Shown: piece by piece, positions 29,131 through 38,492 of the stretch
Layout: the number at the start of each line of letters is the position of its first letter
How positions within the stretch are numbered: the first letter of the stretch is position 1
Assembly: GCF_016595155.1 (NCBI RefSeq)
Contig: NZ_JAENGP010000014.1
Span: 46,425-110,424, forward strand
DNA from: Advenella mandrilli
Lineage (GTDB): Bacteria; Pseudomonadota; Gammaproteobacteria; Burkholderiales; Burkholderiaceae_B
Length of the DNA stretch: 64,000 bases
Direction of reading: 5' to 3'
The notes under the pieces: model-generated
What the model was told of the DNA's origin: nothing
Databases searched by the model: none
What the model saw: only the letters and a program-made list of their open reading frames with translations
Position numbers and translations under genes: made by a program

Positions 29131-29241
29131 TAAATAGGTTGGCAGTAATTTCCTGAATATGATATTGCAACCGGCTGTTCAACTTATCATGCAACAGCTT
29201 CTTTACTACACAAACTTATTTATTTTTACCTAGGATATATC

Positions 29242-29850
29242 ATGAGCGCAATCCCACAACAAATTTTAGATCGTCAAAAATCAGCCGTTAACACTTTCGT
29301 TGCCGTACAAGGTTCAATCTTTGGTGGTTTCGAGAAACTGGTTGACCTGAACCTGAAAGTCATCAAGGCTTCTTTGGGTGAGGCTGCCGAGCAATCTCAA
29401 CAAGTTTCTGCATTGAAAGATCCACAGGAAGCGGTTGCTTTCGTTTCTGCCATGGCTCAGCCTAACGCTGAAAAAGCCGTTGCTTACACAAAAAATGTCT
29501 ATGACATTTTCTCAAATCTTAGCAACGAATTGATCAAACTGACAGAAACCCAAGTTGCCGAAGGCCAACAGCAAATCGCTGAAAGCATCGATCAACTGGC
29601 TAAAAATGCACCTACCGGTTCTGAAAGTGCCGTTGCTTTGCTGAAATCTTCTCTGGCAACCGCCAACACGGCTTATGATTCTTTGAACAAAGCTGCCAAA
29701 CAGGCCGTTGAAGTTGCCGAAGGCAACCTGGCTGCAGCTACTAATGCCACTATCAAGGCAACAGAGTCTGCTACTGCTGCCACAACAGCAGCTGCCAACA
29801 ACGTAGCAAATGCTGCTAAAACAGCTGCTCGCGCTGGTGGTCGTAACTAA
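29242..29850 (+). CDS. phaP: Phasin family protein (PhaP-like)
   Basis: A 202-aa protein with phasin character: no cysteine or tryptophan, mostly helix-forming, with a hydrophobic N-terminal stretch (QKSAVNTFVAVQGSIFGGFEKLVDLNLKVIKASLG) and a low-complexity alanine-threonine C-terminal part (TKATESATAATTAAANNVAN). It coats intracellular polyhydroxyalkanoate granules. It carries codon use and a strong ribosome-binding site (TAGGAT) suggesting high expression. A strong intrinsic terminator follows. It implies PHA storage by the organism, though no PHA synthase is in the window. Confidence 0.88.
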   Translation: MSAIPQQILDRQKSAVNTFVAVQGSIFGGFEKLVDLNLKVIKASLGEAAEQSQQVSALKDPQEAVAFVSAMAQPNAEKAVAYTKNVYDIFSNLSNELIKLTETQVAEGQQQIAESIDQLAKNAPTGSESAVALLKSSLATANTAYDSLNKAAKQAVEVAEGNLAAATNATIKATESATAATTAAANNVANAAKTAARAGGRN

Positions 29851-29870
29851 TTTGTTATAACCAGGCAGTA

Positions 29871-29902
29871 AAAAGAGCCCTTCTTCAGGGCTCTTTTTTT
29901 TT
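29871..29902 (+). terminator. Intrinsic terminator of the phasin gene
   Basis: A run of A, then AGAGCCC (29874-29880), a loop TTCTTCA, and GGGCTCT (29888-29894), followed by at least eight T residues. It is a textbook rho-independent terminator 20 bp after the stop codon. Confidence 0.92.
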
Positions 29903-29954
29903 GCGAAATGTTTGTAAGATCCTGCTTGATGAAAGCAGGTCTTGGTGCAAAGGT

Positions 29955-31019
29955 TTATTTACGCATAAAAACATCGCAATTTCTAAGCGAATCCACACAA
30001 TCGGCAATGAGTTTGGGGCCTTGGTAAATAAGGCCGGTATACAGTTGTACTGCATTGGCACCGGCATTGATTTTTTCAAGTGCCTGCTTACCTGAATTAA
30101 TGCCACCAACGCCAATAATTGTAAAATCTGTGCCCATTTCCTTTCTGAGCGATTCAATAACCTTGAGTGACAGTTCATGAACCGGAGGGCCCGACAGGCC
30201 ACCACTTTCTTCGCTGTGTTTAAGGCCCTGAACAGCGTCGCGTGAAAGCGTGGTATTGGTGGCAATAACCCCATCAATCTCGAAGCGCGGCAAAATATGG
30301 GCAATCGCCTGGATTTGTTCTGCCTCAAGATCGGGAGCGATTTTGACAACGACCGGCACCCGGCGACCGTAACGGTCGGCCAATTCTTTGCGTTTGTCGG
30401 CAATTTGCCGCAATAAATCACTTAACTCGTCACCCCCCTGCAATGCACGCAGGTTTTTGGTGTTGGGTGAAGAGATATTAATGGTGACATAATCGGCAAA
30501 AGGGTAAACGCCTTCAAGGCCGATCAGGTAGTCACTGGCCGCATTCTCAATGGGGGTGTCGGCATTTTTTCCGATATTCAGGCCAAGAACCCCTCTTTTT
30601 TCGCGCCATTCGCTGTTTTGGACATTTTGCAGGAACGTATCCAGCCCATGATTGTTAAAGCCCATGCGGTTAATCAGGGAGTCCGCCTGGGGCAGACGAA
30701 ACATGCGGGGTTTGGGATTACCGGTCTGGGCGCGGGGGGTTACCGTGCCTACTTCAATAAAGCCAAAACCAAGTTGGCCCAGGGCATCAATGCATTCCCC
30801 GTTTTTATCCAGTCCGGCTGCCAGCCCTATAGGGTTGCGCAGTGGCAGGCCCATTAAGGTGGTAGGAAGCAGAGTGCGGTTGCCTTTTAGCAATTCGCGG
30901 GTAACCTTGCACTGGTGGGCTTTTTGCAATGATTTCAATGTCATTTCATGAGCCGTTTCGGCGTCTAATGAAAACAGCAGCGGGCGAACAAATGGATAAA
31001 GTTTGAATGTATTGAACAT
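29955..31019 (-). CDS. pyrD: Dihydroorotate dehydrogenase (quinone), class 2 PyrD
   Basis: At 354 aa it is a membrane-associated class 2 enzyme; the N-terminal helix region ([25 protein letters not shown]) binds membrane and quinone. Signatures [14 protein letters not shown] near residue 60, [18 protein letters not shown] near residue 92, and the FMN-phosphate region [11 protein letters not shown] near the C-terminus are visible. It oxidises dihydroorotate in pyrimidine synthesis. It faces the phasin gene tail to tail across the terminator. Confidence 0.95.
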   Translation of the reverse strand: MFNTFKLYPFVRPLLFSLDAETAHEMTLKSLQKAHQCKVTRELLKGNRTLLPTTLMGLPLRNPIGLAAGLDKNGECIDALGQLGFGFIEVGTVTPRAQTGNPKPRMFRLPQADSLINRMGFNNHGLDTFLQNVQNSEWREKRGVLGLNIGKNADTPIENAASDYLIGLEGVYPFADYVTINISSPNTKNLRALQGGDELSDLLRQIADKRKELADRYGRRVPVVVKIAPDLEAEQIQAIAHILPRFEIDGVIATNTTLSRDAVQGLKHSEESGGLSGPPVHELSLKVIESLRKEMGTDFTIIGVGGINSGKQALEKINAGANAVQLYTGLIYQGPKLIADCVDSLRNCDVFMRK

Positions 31020-31072
31020 GACGATGAGAAAAAATGGAATTTGCCCATTTTAATGCTTATTTTTACTTAAAA

Positions 31073-31807
31073 CTATTCTTGCCCGGGAATATACTCAATC
31101 CATTGTTTATTGATATATTGCTGAATAGGCCGAAACTGTGTTTTATAGGACATTTTAGGGCTTTCCTTGATCCAGTATCCCAGATATAACCAGGGCAGGC
31201 CAAGCTGTTGGCATTGTTCTATCTGCCATAAAATGCCATAGGTGCCCAGGCTGCCCGGGTAGTCGGGATCATAAAAGGTATAAACGGAAGACAGGCCGTC
31301 ATCACTAATATCAATAATTGAAACAATGCGCAGGACACCATCGGCTGAACGGAATTCGAGCAGTTCAGTGTTGACGTGGCTGGTTAGCAGGAATTGCTCA
31401 TATTGTTCGCGTCCCTGGTCGTCCATGCCACCGCCAGGGTGGCGTTGATGCTGGTAACGGCTATACAGAAGAAAATGCTCATCGGACCACTGCAGAGGCA
31501 CTGTGCGGGCAGACAGGTCACGATGACGCTTCATGGTGCGTTTTTGGCTGGCGTTGGGTTTGAAAGCGACCGTATTAATACGAACCGATGTGCAAGCCTG
31601 GCAATGATCACACTGGGGCTGATAAGTGAACAGGCCGCTACGACGAAAACCGGTTCTTAACAAGCTGGCATAGGCGTTGGCATTAACCAGATGACCCGGT
31701 GCTACCACCCGGGAACGGGCTGTCCTGCCTTCAAGATAACTGCAAGGGTAGGAGGCTGTTAAGTAGTAATGCAATATGTGCAGGTTGGGGTCATGAATCT
31801 CGCTCAT
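31073..31807 (-). CDS. bpt: Bacterial aminoacyl-tRNA-protein transferase Bpt (N-end rule)
   Basis: A 244-aa ATE-family protein. The N-terminal cysteines (YPCSYLEG and CDHCQACTSVRI) and the signature FRRSGLFTYQPQCDHCQACTS mark the family. Bpt transfers leucine to N-terminal aspartate or glutamate, marking proteins for ClpS-ClpAP. It lies 33 bp after aat, which encodes the other leucyl/phenylalanyl transferase, so the whole N-end rule pathway is clustered. Confidence 0.92.
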   Translation of the reverse strand: MSEIHDPNLHILHYYLTASYPCSYLEGRTARSRVVAPGHLVNANAYASLLRTGFRRSGLFTYQPQCDHCQACTSVRINTVAFKPNASQKRTMKRHRDLSARTVPLQWSDEHFLLYSRYQHQRHPGGGMDDQGREQYEQFLLTSHVNTELLEFRSADGVLRIVSIIDISDDGLSSVYTFYDPDYPGSLGTYGILWQIEQCQQLGLPWLYLGYWIKESPKMSYKTQFRPIQQYINKQWIEYIPGQE

Positions 31808-31839
31808 GGGTTAAATATACCCAAATAACCAAGCCGGAT

Positions 31840-32574
31840 TCAATAGATATGACCATTTGAGCATAATATTCCTGCTTGCCAGGGGGGTGAAGTTTGGGAA
31901 ATGGTTTTTTTCAGGTGTTCCATAAATGCCTGGCGTGAAACAGGTGCCGCACCAAGACTGCCCAGGTGTCTGGTTTCCTGCTGGCAGTCTATCCATTCAA
32001 TACCATGGAGTGCCAGAAAACGGACCGCATAGGCCAGTGCAATCTTGGAGCTGTCGCTTACGTTGGAAAACATGGATTCACCATAAAACATTTTTCCGAT
32101 TGAAACACCGTAAAAGCCACCAGCCAGCTTGCCATCAATCCAGGTTTCAATGCTATGGGCAAGGCCAAGTGCGTGCAGGTTTGCGTAAGCATTGATAATG
32201 GCCTGGCTGATCCAGGTGCCACCCTGGTTTTTCCGGGGGGCGGAACAGGCCTGCATGACCTGGACAAAGGCGGTATCCACCTTGACTTGAATGGCAGGAT
32301 TGGGCAGGGTTTCCTGTTTGGCAATTTGCCTGAGTTTTTTCTTCAGGCTATGCGAAATGACGAAATCTTTGCACTTGAGCACCATACGTTGGGAGGGCGC
32401 CCACCACAGGATAGGCTGTGGTTCGGAATACCAGGGAAAAATACCCTGGCGATAGGCGCTGATCATGCGACAGATGGATAAATCTCCACCATAGGCCAGC
32501 AGTCCGTCGGGTTCGTCAAGGGCATATTCGGGCGGGGGAAACGGGGTTTGCAGGTCAAGCCAGGGAAGCGTCAT
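31840..32574 (-). CDS. aat: Leucyl/phenylalanyl-tRNA-protein transferase Aat
   Basis: A 244-aa protein with the conserved FPPPEYALDEPDGLLAYGGDL near residue 12, IFPWYSEPQPILWWAPSQRMVL near residue 46 and HSIETWIDGKLAGGFYGVSIG near residue 135. It attaches leucine or phenylalanine to N-terminal arginine or lysine. It lies 3 bp after the Nudix gene and before bpt, forming nudix-aat-bpt. Confidence 0.95.
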   Translation of the reverse strand: MTLPWLDLQTPFPPPEYALDEPDGLLAYGGDLSICRMISAYRQGIFPWYSEPQPILWWAPSQRMVLKCKDFVISHSLKKKLRQIAKQETLPNPAIQVKVDTAFVQVMQACSAPRKNQGGTWISQAIINAYANLHALGLAHSIETWIDGKLAGGFYGVSIGKMFYGESMFSNVSDSSKIALAYAVRFLALHGIEWIDCQQETRHLGSLGAAPVSRQAFMEHLKKTISQTSPPWQAGILCSNGHIY

Positions 32575-32577
32575 TGC

Positions 32578-33150
32578 TTAGGATAAAGAAAGATAGTGGG
32601 TGGTGAAAACCCCGCGTTCCTTGTCTTCGATATAACGTTTGAGCGTTTGGGTAACGGTCCGGAATGAAAGCTCGTCCCAGGGGATTTCATCAATGCCAAA
32701 ATAACGGGCTTCCAGGCTTTCGGGGCCGGGATCCAGTTTTGGGCTATTAGCATCGGCCAGGAAATACATGTGTACCTGATTGACGCCTGCAACATCTATG
32801 ATGGTAAAAAGTTGTTTAAGCGTGATGTCAGCACCGGCTTCTTCCGTGGTTTCACGCACAGCGCCCAAGCTGCTGGTTTCGCTAAGTTCCATAAAGCCAG
32901 CGGGTAATGTCCATTTGTCGTAACGAGGTTCGATGGCGCGGCGACAGAGCAGGATTTTATCTTCCCAGACAGGAATGGTACCCACGACAACCAGTGGGTT
33001 TTTATAATGGATGGCACCGCAGTTATCGCAAATATCACGCACACGGTTGTCATCGGGTGGGATTTTACGGGAAAGAACAGAGCCGCATTGTGTGCAAAAT
33101 CGTTGCTCAACCGGTGCCGGAAAATAAAAAGAAGATTCGTGATAAGTCAT
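32578..33150 (-). CDS. Nudix hydrolase with N-terminal zinc ribbon
   Basis: A 190-aa protein. Zinc-ribbon cysteines CTQC and CDNC lie at residues 19-43. The Nudix box begins GFMELSETSSLGAVRETTEE near residue 85 and continues AGAD, fitting the G-x5-E-x7-R-E-x2-E-E-x-G pattern. Family members hydrolyse nucleoside diphosphate derivatives such as NADH or ADP-ribose; the substrate here is unknown. The gene begins an apparent operon nudix-aat-bpt. Confidence 0.88.
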   Translation of the reverse strand: MTYHESSFYFPAPVEQRFCTQCGSVLSRKIPPDDNRVRDICDNCGAIHYKNPLVVVGTIPVWEDKILLCRRAIEPRYDKWTLPAGFMELSETSSLGAVRETTEEAGADITLKQLFTIIDVAGVNQVHMYFLADANSPKLDPGPESLEARYFGIDEIPWDELSFRTVTQTLKRYIEDKERGVFTTHYLSLS

Positions 33151-33224
33151 AAATTACGGGTAATTCGTGTATACATACAATAATACATGGATTATTGCTT
33201 AAGTTGACAATGGCTGGTTAAAAA

Positions 33225-33845
33225 TTATTCCGCCATGGGCCGGGTAATAAAATTCATTTTCTCTGGTATCAGCTTGCTGTTAATTTGTTGCAAGGGGGCA
33301 CTGTATTCGGGGTGTTGCCGGTAACTGACATCCAGTTGCTGTCCCTGCCTAAGTTCAAGCAGGTGCTTTTCTGACAGGCTATCTTGCTTGCCGTCAGGGT
33401 CATTGGGGGGGCCAATTGAAAAGCAGTCAATAACCTGGGGGGTATCCCGTCCGCAAATAATCGCTGCACCAAGATTTGTTTGTGCATACAGAAAGCCTTG
33501 TTCGTCCAGATACCACGCGTGTATGGTTTGTACCGTCTGCAGGGTATGGGTGTCAAGCGTGAGGCCGTCTTCGGCCAGGTGCAACGCATAGGGCGCATGC
33601 TCAAGGCAGACATAAACACGCTGCGGGCCATTCTGAAAAAACCATTCGCCTTTTTCAGTGGCGGCATAATTGCGGTTAATGAAATTGTTGATTTGGGGGC
33701 TGCTAATGGACTCTCCCGGCTTGCCAGGCTGATATGAGCCGGCAGGGTGAAGTTTCCATTTTCCGCTCAGGTCAAGTGATAACCAGCCATAGACCGCAGG
33801 AACATCAGGCCATTTTTTGATGGCATCCAACACGTTTTTATCCAT
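33225..33845 (-). CDS. Conserved protein of unknown function (DUF2946-type not excluded)
   Basis: About 206 aa from the ATG at 33845 (MDKNVLDAIKKWPDVPAVYG), preceded by a good AAAGGA ribosome-binding site; the frame is open 28 codons further. The protein is rich in aromatic residues (GWLSLDLSGKWKL, GEWFFQNGPQRVYVCLE) and lacks a signal peptide or membrane segment. I do not recognise its domain. Genes of similar length and composition in Alcaligenaceae are annotated only as hypothetical. It stands alone between nudix and the entericidin gene. Confidence 0.6.
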   Translation of the reverse strand: MDKNVLDAIKKWPDVPAVYGWLSLDLSGKWKLHPAGSYQPGKPGESISSPQINNFINRNYAATEKGEWFFQNGPQRVYVCLEHAPYALHLAEDGLTLDTHTLQTVQTIHAWYLDEQGFLYAQTNLGAAIICGRDTPQVIDCFSIGPPNDPDGKQDSLSEKHLLELRQGQQLDVSYRQHPEYSAPLQQINSKLIPEKMNFITRPMAE

Positions 33846-34082
33846 AATTATTCCTTTCGCGTTTTGTTGTTGCAGGCAACACGGTGAGCATATTGTAGCC
33901 TTGTTATACAGGTTTCGGTAAGCGGCCAAAAGCGGGGGGGGTATTAATTAAAAGGACTGAATTCCCGATTAACAGGATTCAGTCCTTGACATTGTTGTGG
34001 CAGAAAGCTTGATGCCAGCAGGCAGGGAGCATAAATGCGTGATGGCAGATATTGCAAAACTGCTTGGTACGTTAATTGTTGA

Positions 34083-34211
34083 TTATTGCGCGGCTCTTTC
34101 GATAGCCTGGCCCCCTGCGGAAATGTCTTCGCCAAGTCCCTGTACAGTATGGCAGCCGGTAAGGGCAAACAAAGAGATGAGTGCTGTTATTAAATAATTT
34201 TTGAATTTCAT
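34083..34211 (-). CDS. Entericidin-type small lipoprotein
   Basis: A 42-aa protein from the ATG at 34211. It has a lipoprotein signal ending in the lipobox LTGC (residue 21 region), then HTVQGLGEDISAGGQAIERAA, the entericidin EcnA/EcnB pattern of a short mature lipopeptide. It would sit in the envelope; in enterobacteria such peptides belong to a stationary-phase toxin/antidote pair, but no second copy lies next to it here. Upstream reading of the frame is not used because the lipoprotein signal starts at this ATG. Confidence 0.85.
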   Translation of the reverse strand: MKFKNYLITALISLFALTGCHTVQGLGEDISAGGQAIERAAQ

Positions 34212-34398
34212 AGTGCTATCCTTGTTTCGTTTTATGAATCGCAATAAGGATAGCCGATTTGCCAGAAAAAAACATTTGACAGGGCAGGATTTGGTGCAAT
34301 AGGACGACACAAAACCGCATTTGCGGTATTTAATCTGCAAGAGGTTTGCTTATACAGGCCATAAAGCGGGGCCGGTCAAGAAAATTGGTAAAGAGTAT

Positions 34399-35331
34399 TC
34401 AGATCCTGTTTTTCTTTTTCAGTTTATCTAGCGCGGGCAGGCACATTTCTACGGCACGACGTCCTTCTTCAATGGCTTCTGCGGCACGGTGAAAGTCCAA
34501 TAAACCCAAATGAGCCAGTTGTGGGGAAATGATAATATGTGGCGGTTCTCCGGCCATCCGGCTGCGGGTGATTTGCGCCTGCATGATATTCAGGCTTGAT
34601 GCAATGACATCCAGTAAAGACGGGGTTTTCATTTGCGCGGTGGTTTCTTCGGGGAGGTTGCCTGGCAGGCCAAAATTTTGCTGGATCCTGCGAAGCCATT
34701 CGGAGGCATTGCTGCCAAAAGAAAATGCGGACTCGGGCGGGTTGTAAAAATGTCGGCCAACCAGGTCCGAGTTCAAGTCTACGGCAATCAGTAAGTCGGC
34801 GCCCATGGCGCGTGCCAGGGAAACCGGTACCGGATTAACCAGGCCACCATCGACCAGGATATCCTGATCCTGTATAACGGGGGTGAACAAGCCGGGCAGG
34901 GCAATAGAGGCCCTGACGGCATCGACCGTAGATCCTTCGCGCATCCAGATTTCATTGCCGGTGGTTAGCGAAGTGGCCACCGAGCCAAAGGGCAGCGTGA
35001 GTTCCTCTATGTTTCTGTCCATGAAGTGGCTTTTGAAAAAATTCATGAGCTTTTCGCCTTTCAGGACCCCGCCGTTCAGGCGGATATCCATGAAAGAAAG
35101 CACATTGCTGATGCTCAGCCCCAAGACCCATTTTCTGAAAACCTCTATTTCACCTGCGGCATAGGCGGCACCAACCAGGGCACCAATAGAAGTCCCGCAA
35201 ATAATGTCCGGTTTTATACCCGCCTCTTCCAGCGCCTGTATGACCCCGATATGTGACCATCCCCGCGCGGACCCGCTTCCCAGGATGAGACCGATTTTTT
35301 GTTTTCTGTGGGCAGTGCGGGAGGTTAGCAT
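34399..35331 (-). CDS. Patatin-like phospholipase family protein (RssA-like)
   Basis: A 310-aa patatin-fold protein. The oxyanion block GLILGSGSARGWSHIGVIQAL is near residue 14, the nucleophile elbow GTSIGALVGAAYAAGE near residue 45, and the catalytic aspartate in LVDGGLVNPVPV near residue 160. The pair of serine and aspartate gives lipid acyl hydrolase activity. Substrate and cell role are unknown. It is followed by AT-rich sequence and the MFS gene on the other strand. Confidence 0.9.
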   Translation of the reverse strand: MLTSRTAHRKQKIGLILGSGSARGWSHIGVIQALEEAGIKPDIICGTSIGALVGAAYAAGEIEVFRKWVLGLSISNVLSFMDIRLNGGVLKGEKLMNFFKSHFMDRNIEELTLPFGSVATSLTTGNEIWMREGSTVDAVRASIALPGLFTPVIQDQDILVDGGLVNPVPVSLARAMGADLLIAVDLNSDLVGRHFYNPPESAFSFGSNASEWLRRIQQNFGLPGNLPEETTAQMKTPSLLDVIASSLNIMQAQITRSRMAGEPPHIIISPQLAHLGLLDFHRAAEAIEEGRRAVEMCLPALDKLKKKNRI

Positions 35332-35584
35332 GTGGTGAGTGATGGCAGTTTGTTGTAAATATAGAATATTATCATCGAGTTCTTATGTTTTATTTATATA
35401 TATTTATGAAATTTAGTAATATGGAGTTTTATGTTTCGATATGTATGCATGAAAAATCTGCCAGATGCTCAAATACTTGTAAAGCAATCAGCACGGGATT
35501 TTTCAGGTCATATCGTTCCTGTTATATTTACTAGAACTGGGGTCAATCTTGTCGCATACCGAAACCGCTTCATTGGAAGACAAC

Positions 35585-36784
35585 ATGCCTGTTTTGTCCC
35601 TGCGCCAGCAACGCGGGAATATTGCCCGGCTTACCGTGGCGCAGGCCCTGGCGGGTGCCAATTCAGTGGTTGTTTATGCCACCGGCTCAATTGTTGGCAA
35701 TATACTGGCGCCCGATAAATCTCTGGCAACCCTGCCCATTACTGTATTTGTCGTAGGGATGGCCGCCTGTATCCTGCCTATGGGTGTTATTGCCCGTCGT
35801 TATGGGCGTCGCATGGCTTTTCTGGCGGGTACGGGGTGCGGTGTGCTGGTGGGCTTGCTGTCAGCGCTGGCAGTGGTGCTGGGCTCGTTCTGGCTGTTTT
35901 GCCTGGCGACATTTTTTGGCGGTGCCTATGCGGCAGTGGTGCTCTCTTTTCGCTTTGCCGCCGCCGATGGTGTAGAACCAAAAATGCGGGCCCGGTCTCT
36001 TTCTTTTGTCATGGGCGGTGGCGTGGCGGCCGGTGTTATTGGGCCGCAACTGGTTACTTATACCATGGACTTGTGGCAGCCATTTACGTTTGCGATTACT
36101 TATATCGTGCAGGCAGTAGTGGCCGCCTTGTCTGCGGTGGTATTGTTTGGCGTACGTTTACCCCAGCCGTCAGCCAAAAAAGTGGCAGGTGGGCGACCAC
36201 TTTCCTTCATTGTGCGCCAACCGCGCTTTATTACCGCGATTATTTGTGCCGCAGTGTCTTACATGCTCATGAATTTCATCATGACATCGGCGCCATTGGC
36301 CATGCAAATGTGTGGTCATACCCAGGATGCGGCTAATCTGGGTATGCAGTGGCATGTTATTGCCATGTACTTACCCAGTTTTTTTACCGGGCGTTTAATA
36401 ACGCGCTTTGGCGCCGGACGTGTGGTAACGGCCGGTTTGTTAATGATTGCCATGTCGGTAATGACCGGTTTGGCGGGCATCGATGTTGCGCATTTCTGGT
36501 TGAGCCTGATTTTACTGGGTGTTGGCTGGAACTTTGGTTTCGTGGGGGCATCAGCTATGGTGCTGGAATGCCACCGGCCAGAAGAAGCCACACGGGTGCA
36601 ATCGTTTAATGATTTTATCGTCTTTGGCACCATGGCCGTCGGCTCATTCGCTTCGGGTACTTTGCTGGTTTCTTATGGTTGGGACATGGTGCTTTGGGTT
36701 TCATTTGCACCGTTAATCCTGGCCGTGCTGGTGCTGTCTGTGACTGCGGTTTTCAATCAGGCATCTTCTATTGATCGGGTTTAA
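35585..36784 (+). CDS. Major facilitator superfamily transporter
   Basis: A membrane protein of 399 aa from the ATG at 35585, preceded by TTGGAAGAC; a TTG start at 35549 with 12 extra residues is possible. About 12 hydrophobic segments are visible. The loop between segments 2 and 3 reads GVIARRYGRRMAFLAG, the family motif A. The second half has TGRLITRFGAGRVV, the repeated motif. The substrate is unknown. It converges with cls, whose end is 7 bp away. Confidence 0.85.
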   Translation: MPVLSLRQQRGNIARLTVAQALAGANSVVVYATGSIVGNILAPDKSLATLPITVFVVGMAACILPMGVIARRYGRRMAFLAGTGCGVLVGLLSALAVVLGSFWLFCLATFFGGAYAAVVLSFRFAAADGVEPKMRARSLSFVMGGGVAAGVIGPQLVTYTMDLWQPFTFAITYIVQAVVAALSAVVLFGVRLPQPSAKKVAGGRPLSFIVRQPRFITAIICAAVSYMLMNFIMTSAPLAMQMCGHTQDAANLGMQWHVIAMYLPSFFTGRLITRFGAGRVVTAGLLMIAMSVMTGLAGIDVAHFWLSLILLGVGWNFGFVGASAMVLECHRPEEATRVQSFNDFIVFGTMAVGSFASGTLLVSYGWDMVLWVSFAPLILAVLVLSVTAVFNQASSIDRV

Positions 36785-36791
36785 TAGGCCA

Positions 36792-38198
36792 TTACAGTAC
36801 AGGACTAAGTATAGCCATGACATTATTGCGCAGCTGATAGGGCAAGCTCCATGCATCCACATCGGCCTGGCTAACCGGGTTGGATTGGGCGATATATTCT
36901 TCTTGTCTGCGGCAGATGGCCTGTGTCAAGTCTTTATCCTGAAGCAGGATATTGTTCTCGAAGTTCAGTTCAAAACTGCGTCGGTCCATGTTTGCCGAGC
37001 CAATTAAGGTTATTTCGCCATCAACGGTTAGTGTTTTTGCGTGTAGCAAGCCACCCGTGTATTCATGAATGTGAACGCCCGCTTCCAGTAATTCCTGATA
37101 ATGGCTTCGGCTTGCCGCGCCTACAAACCAGCTGTCATTACGGGCAGGCAAGACAAGGCTGGTAGCCACTCCCCTGCGGGCGCTGCTGCAAAGTGCGGCT
37201 TGCATGAAATCATCGGGCACGTAATAGGGGGTGGTAATAATCAGTTGCTTGCGCGCGCTGAACATTAATGTTGCAAAAAGCGCTGGCGTGGCGGAATAAT
37301 GATTCTCGGGCCCGGTCCCAATTACCTGGGCCAGGAAACCCGGTTCCGCAGGCGTCATGGGGTATTGCGCCAGTTCACGGCAATCTTCATTGGTGCAGGT
37401 CAGCCAATCGGTCAGGAAAAGATGCTGGTTTTGCCGGACAATAGGGCCTTCCAGGCGAATTACTGCATCAACCCAAGGGGCGTATTTTGCTTTGACGGCA
37501 AATTCAGGATCGGCGCAGTTCTGGCTGCCGCAATACGTTATCCGATTGTCAATGACAACAATTTTTCGGTGATTGCGAATGTCAACGCGTCCTTTCAGGA
37601 TGCGAATCATAATGTTGCCAATGGGCTGGGCACGCGCCAGTTGCACGCCAGCATTGCTCATTGCCATCCAGTGTTCACTGCGAATAAAGTTGCGTGAGCC
37701 CAGATCGTCAACAATCGCGCGGCAGGTAACGCCACGTTGGGCGGCCCGTATCAGGGCATCAACCACCTTTAGTCCGTTAGTGTCGGCCAGCCATATGTAG
37801 AACAGAAGATGTACGTGTTCCCGGGCGGCATCAATATCCGAGACGATGGCATTAATAGTGGCATTCGAGTTCTCAAGCAAATACCCGCTATTGCCGCCAA
37901 CCGGGTTAAAGCCACTGATTGATTTTCCCATTGAAAACCCGGCCGAGCTGATGACCGGGATATTATCGCTTGGCGTTTGCTTGAAAAAGGACGGCAAGGT
38001 GTTGTCAGAAGGCTTTTTGCGAACCAGTCCCTTGTTGGGCCGGACTTCTCCGAGCATCAGATAGGTTAATGCGCCAATGTAGGGCAGGGCCATGATGAAA
38101 AGGATCCAGGCAACGCGTGACGCCGGATCACGATGCAGCCTGAGCAAGACGCGAACCGATAGTCCCGTAATGATAAGAAAGTGGATGATCAACCACAT
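36792..38198 (-). CDS. cls: Cardiolipin synthase (phospholipase D family)
   Basis: A 468-aa protein with two N-terminal membrane segments (IIHFLIITGLSVRVLL; ILFIMALPYIGALTYLML) and two HKD motifs: HRKIVVIDNRITYCGSQN near residue 208 and HAKTLTVDGEITLIGSANMD near residue 384. It joins two phosphatidylglycerol molecules into cardiolipin. It is followed by the tRNA block on the same strand, which has its own terminator. Confidence 0.93.
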   Translation of the reverse strand: MWLIIHFLIITGLSVRVLLRLHRDPASRVAWILFIMALPYIGALTYLMLGEVRPNKGLVRKKPSDNTLPSFFKQTPSDNIPVISSAGFSMGKSISGFNPVGGNSGYLLENSNATINAIVSDIDAAREHVHLLFYIWLADTNGLKVVDALIRAAQRGVTCRAIVDDLGSRNFIRSEHWMAMSNAGVQLARAQPIGNIMIRILKGRVDIRNHRKIVVIDNRITYCGSQNCADPEFAVKAKYAPWVDAVIRLEGPIVRQNQHLFLTDWLTCTNEDCRELAQYPMTPAEPGFLAQVIGTGPENHYSATPALFATLMFSARKQLIITTPYYVPDDFMQAALCSSARRGVATSLVLPARNDSWFVGAASRSHYQELLEAGVHIHEYTGGLLHAKTLTVDGEITLIGSANMDRRSFELNFENNILLQDKDLTQAICRRQEEYIAQSNPVSQADVDAWSLPYQLRNNVMAILSPVL

Positions 38199-38286
38199 GA
38201 AAATATCCCGTTATTAGTATTGCTGGATGTATGGCGCGACCATTATCAGGAGATTTCAAAGTCATGTTGATCGCTTGCAAATAGGT

Positions 38287-38318
38287 AAAAAAAAACCAGA
38301 CCGAAGTCTGGGTTTTTT
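38287..38318 (-). terminator. Intrinsic terminator of the tRNA-Cys/tRNA-Gly transcript
   Basis: Read on the minus strand: CCAGAC, tetraloop TTCG, GTCTGG, then nine T residues, just after tRNA-Gly. The TTCG tetraloop makes the stem very stable. Confidence 0.9.
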
Positions 38319-38324
38319 GAAATT

Positions 38325-38400
38325 TGGAGCGGGAGACGAGTCTCGAACTCGCGACCTCAACCTTGGCAAGGTTGCGCTCTACCAACTGAGCTACTCCCGC
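38325..38400 (-). tRNA. tRNA-Gly (anticodon GCC)
   Basis: Minus strand, 76 nt with CCA encoded. The acceptor stem GCGGGAG pairs with CTCCCGC, the D arm has AGCTCAGTTGGTAGAGC, and the anticodon loop CTTGCCAAG gives GCC. The T loop reads GTTCGAGAC. An identical copy lies at 39559-39634. Confidence 0.97.
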
Positions 38401-38418
38401 ATATTAAAAATCTTTGAC

Positions 38419-38492
38419 TGGAGGCGCAGAGCGGAGTCGAACCGCTCTGGACGGATTTGCAATCCGCTGCATAACCGCTTTGCTACTGCGCC
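38419..38492 (-). tRNA. tRNA-Cys (anticodon GCA)
   Basis: Minus strand, 74 nt with CCA encoded. The acceptor stem is GGCGCAG/CTGCGCC, the anticodon loop ATTGCAAAT gives GCA, and the T loop is GGTTCGACTCC. It precedes tRNA-Gly by 18 bp and shares its terminator. Confidence 0.97.

Noticed and set aside
35431..35718. A small plus-strand frame of 95 codons with a GGAG-like site before it
   Set aside because: It runs into the MFS gene in another frame, has no recognisable protein pattern, and its second half is merely the shadow of the transporter.
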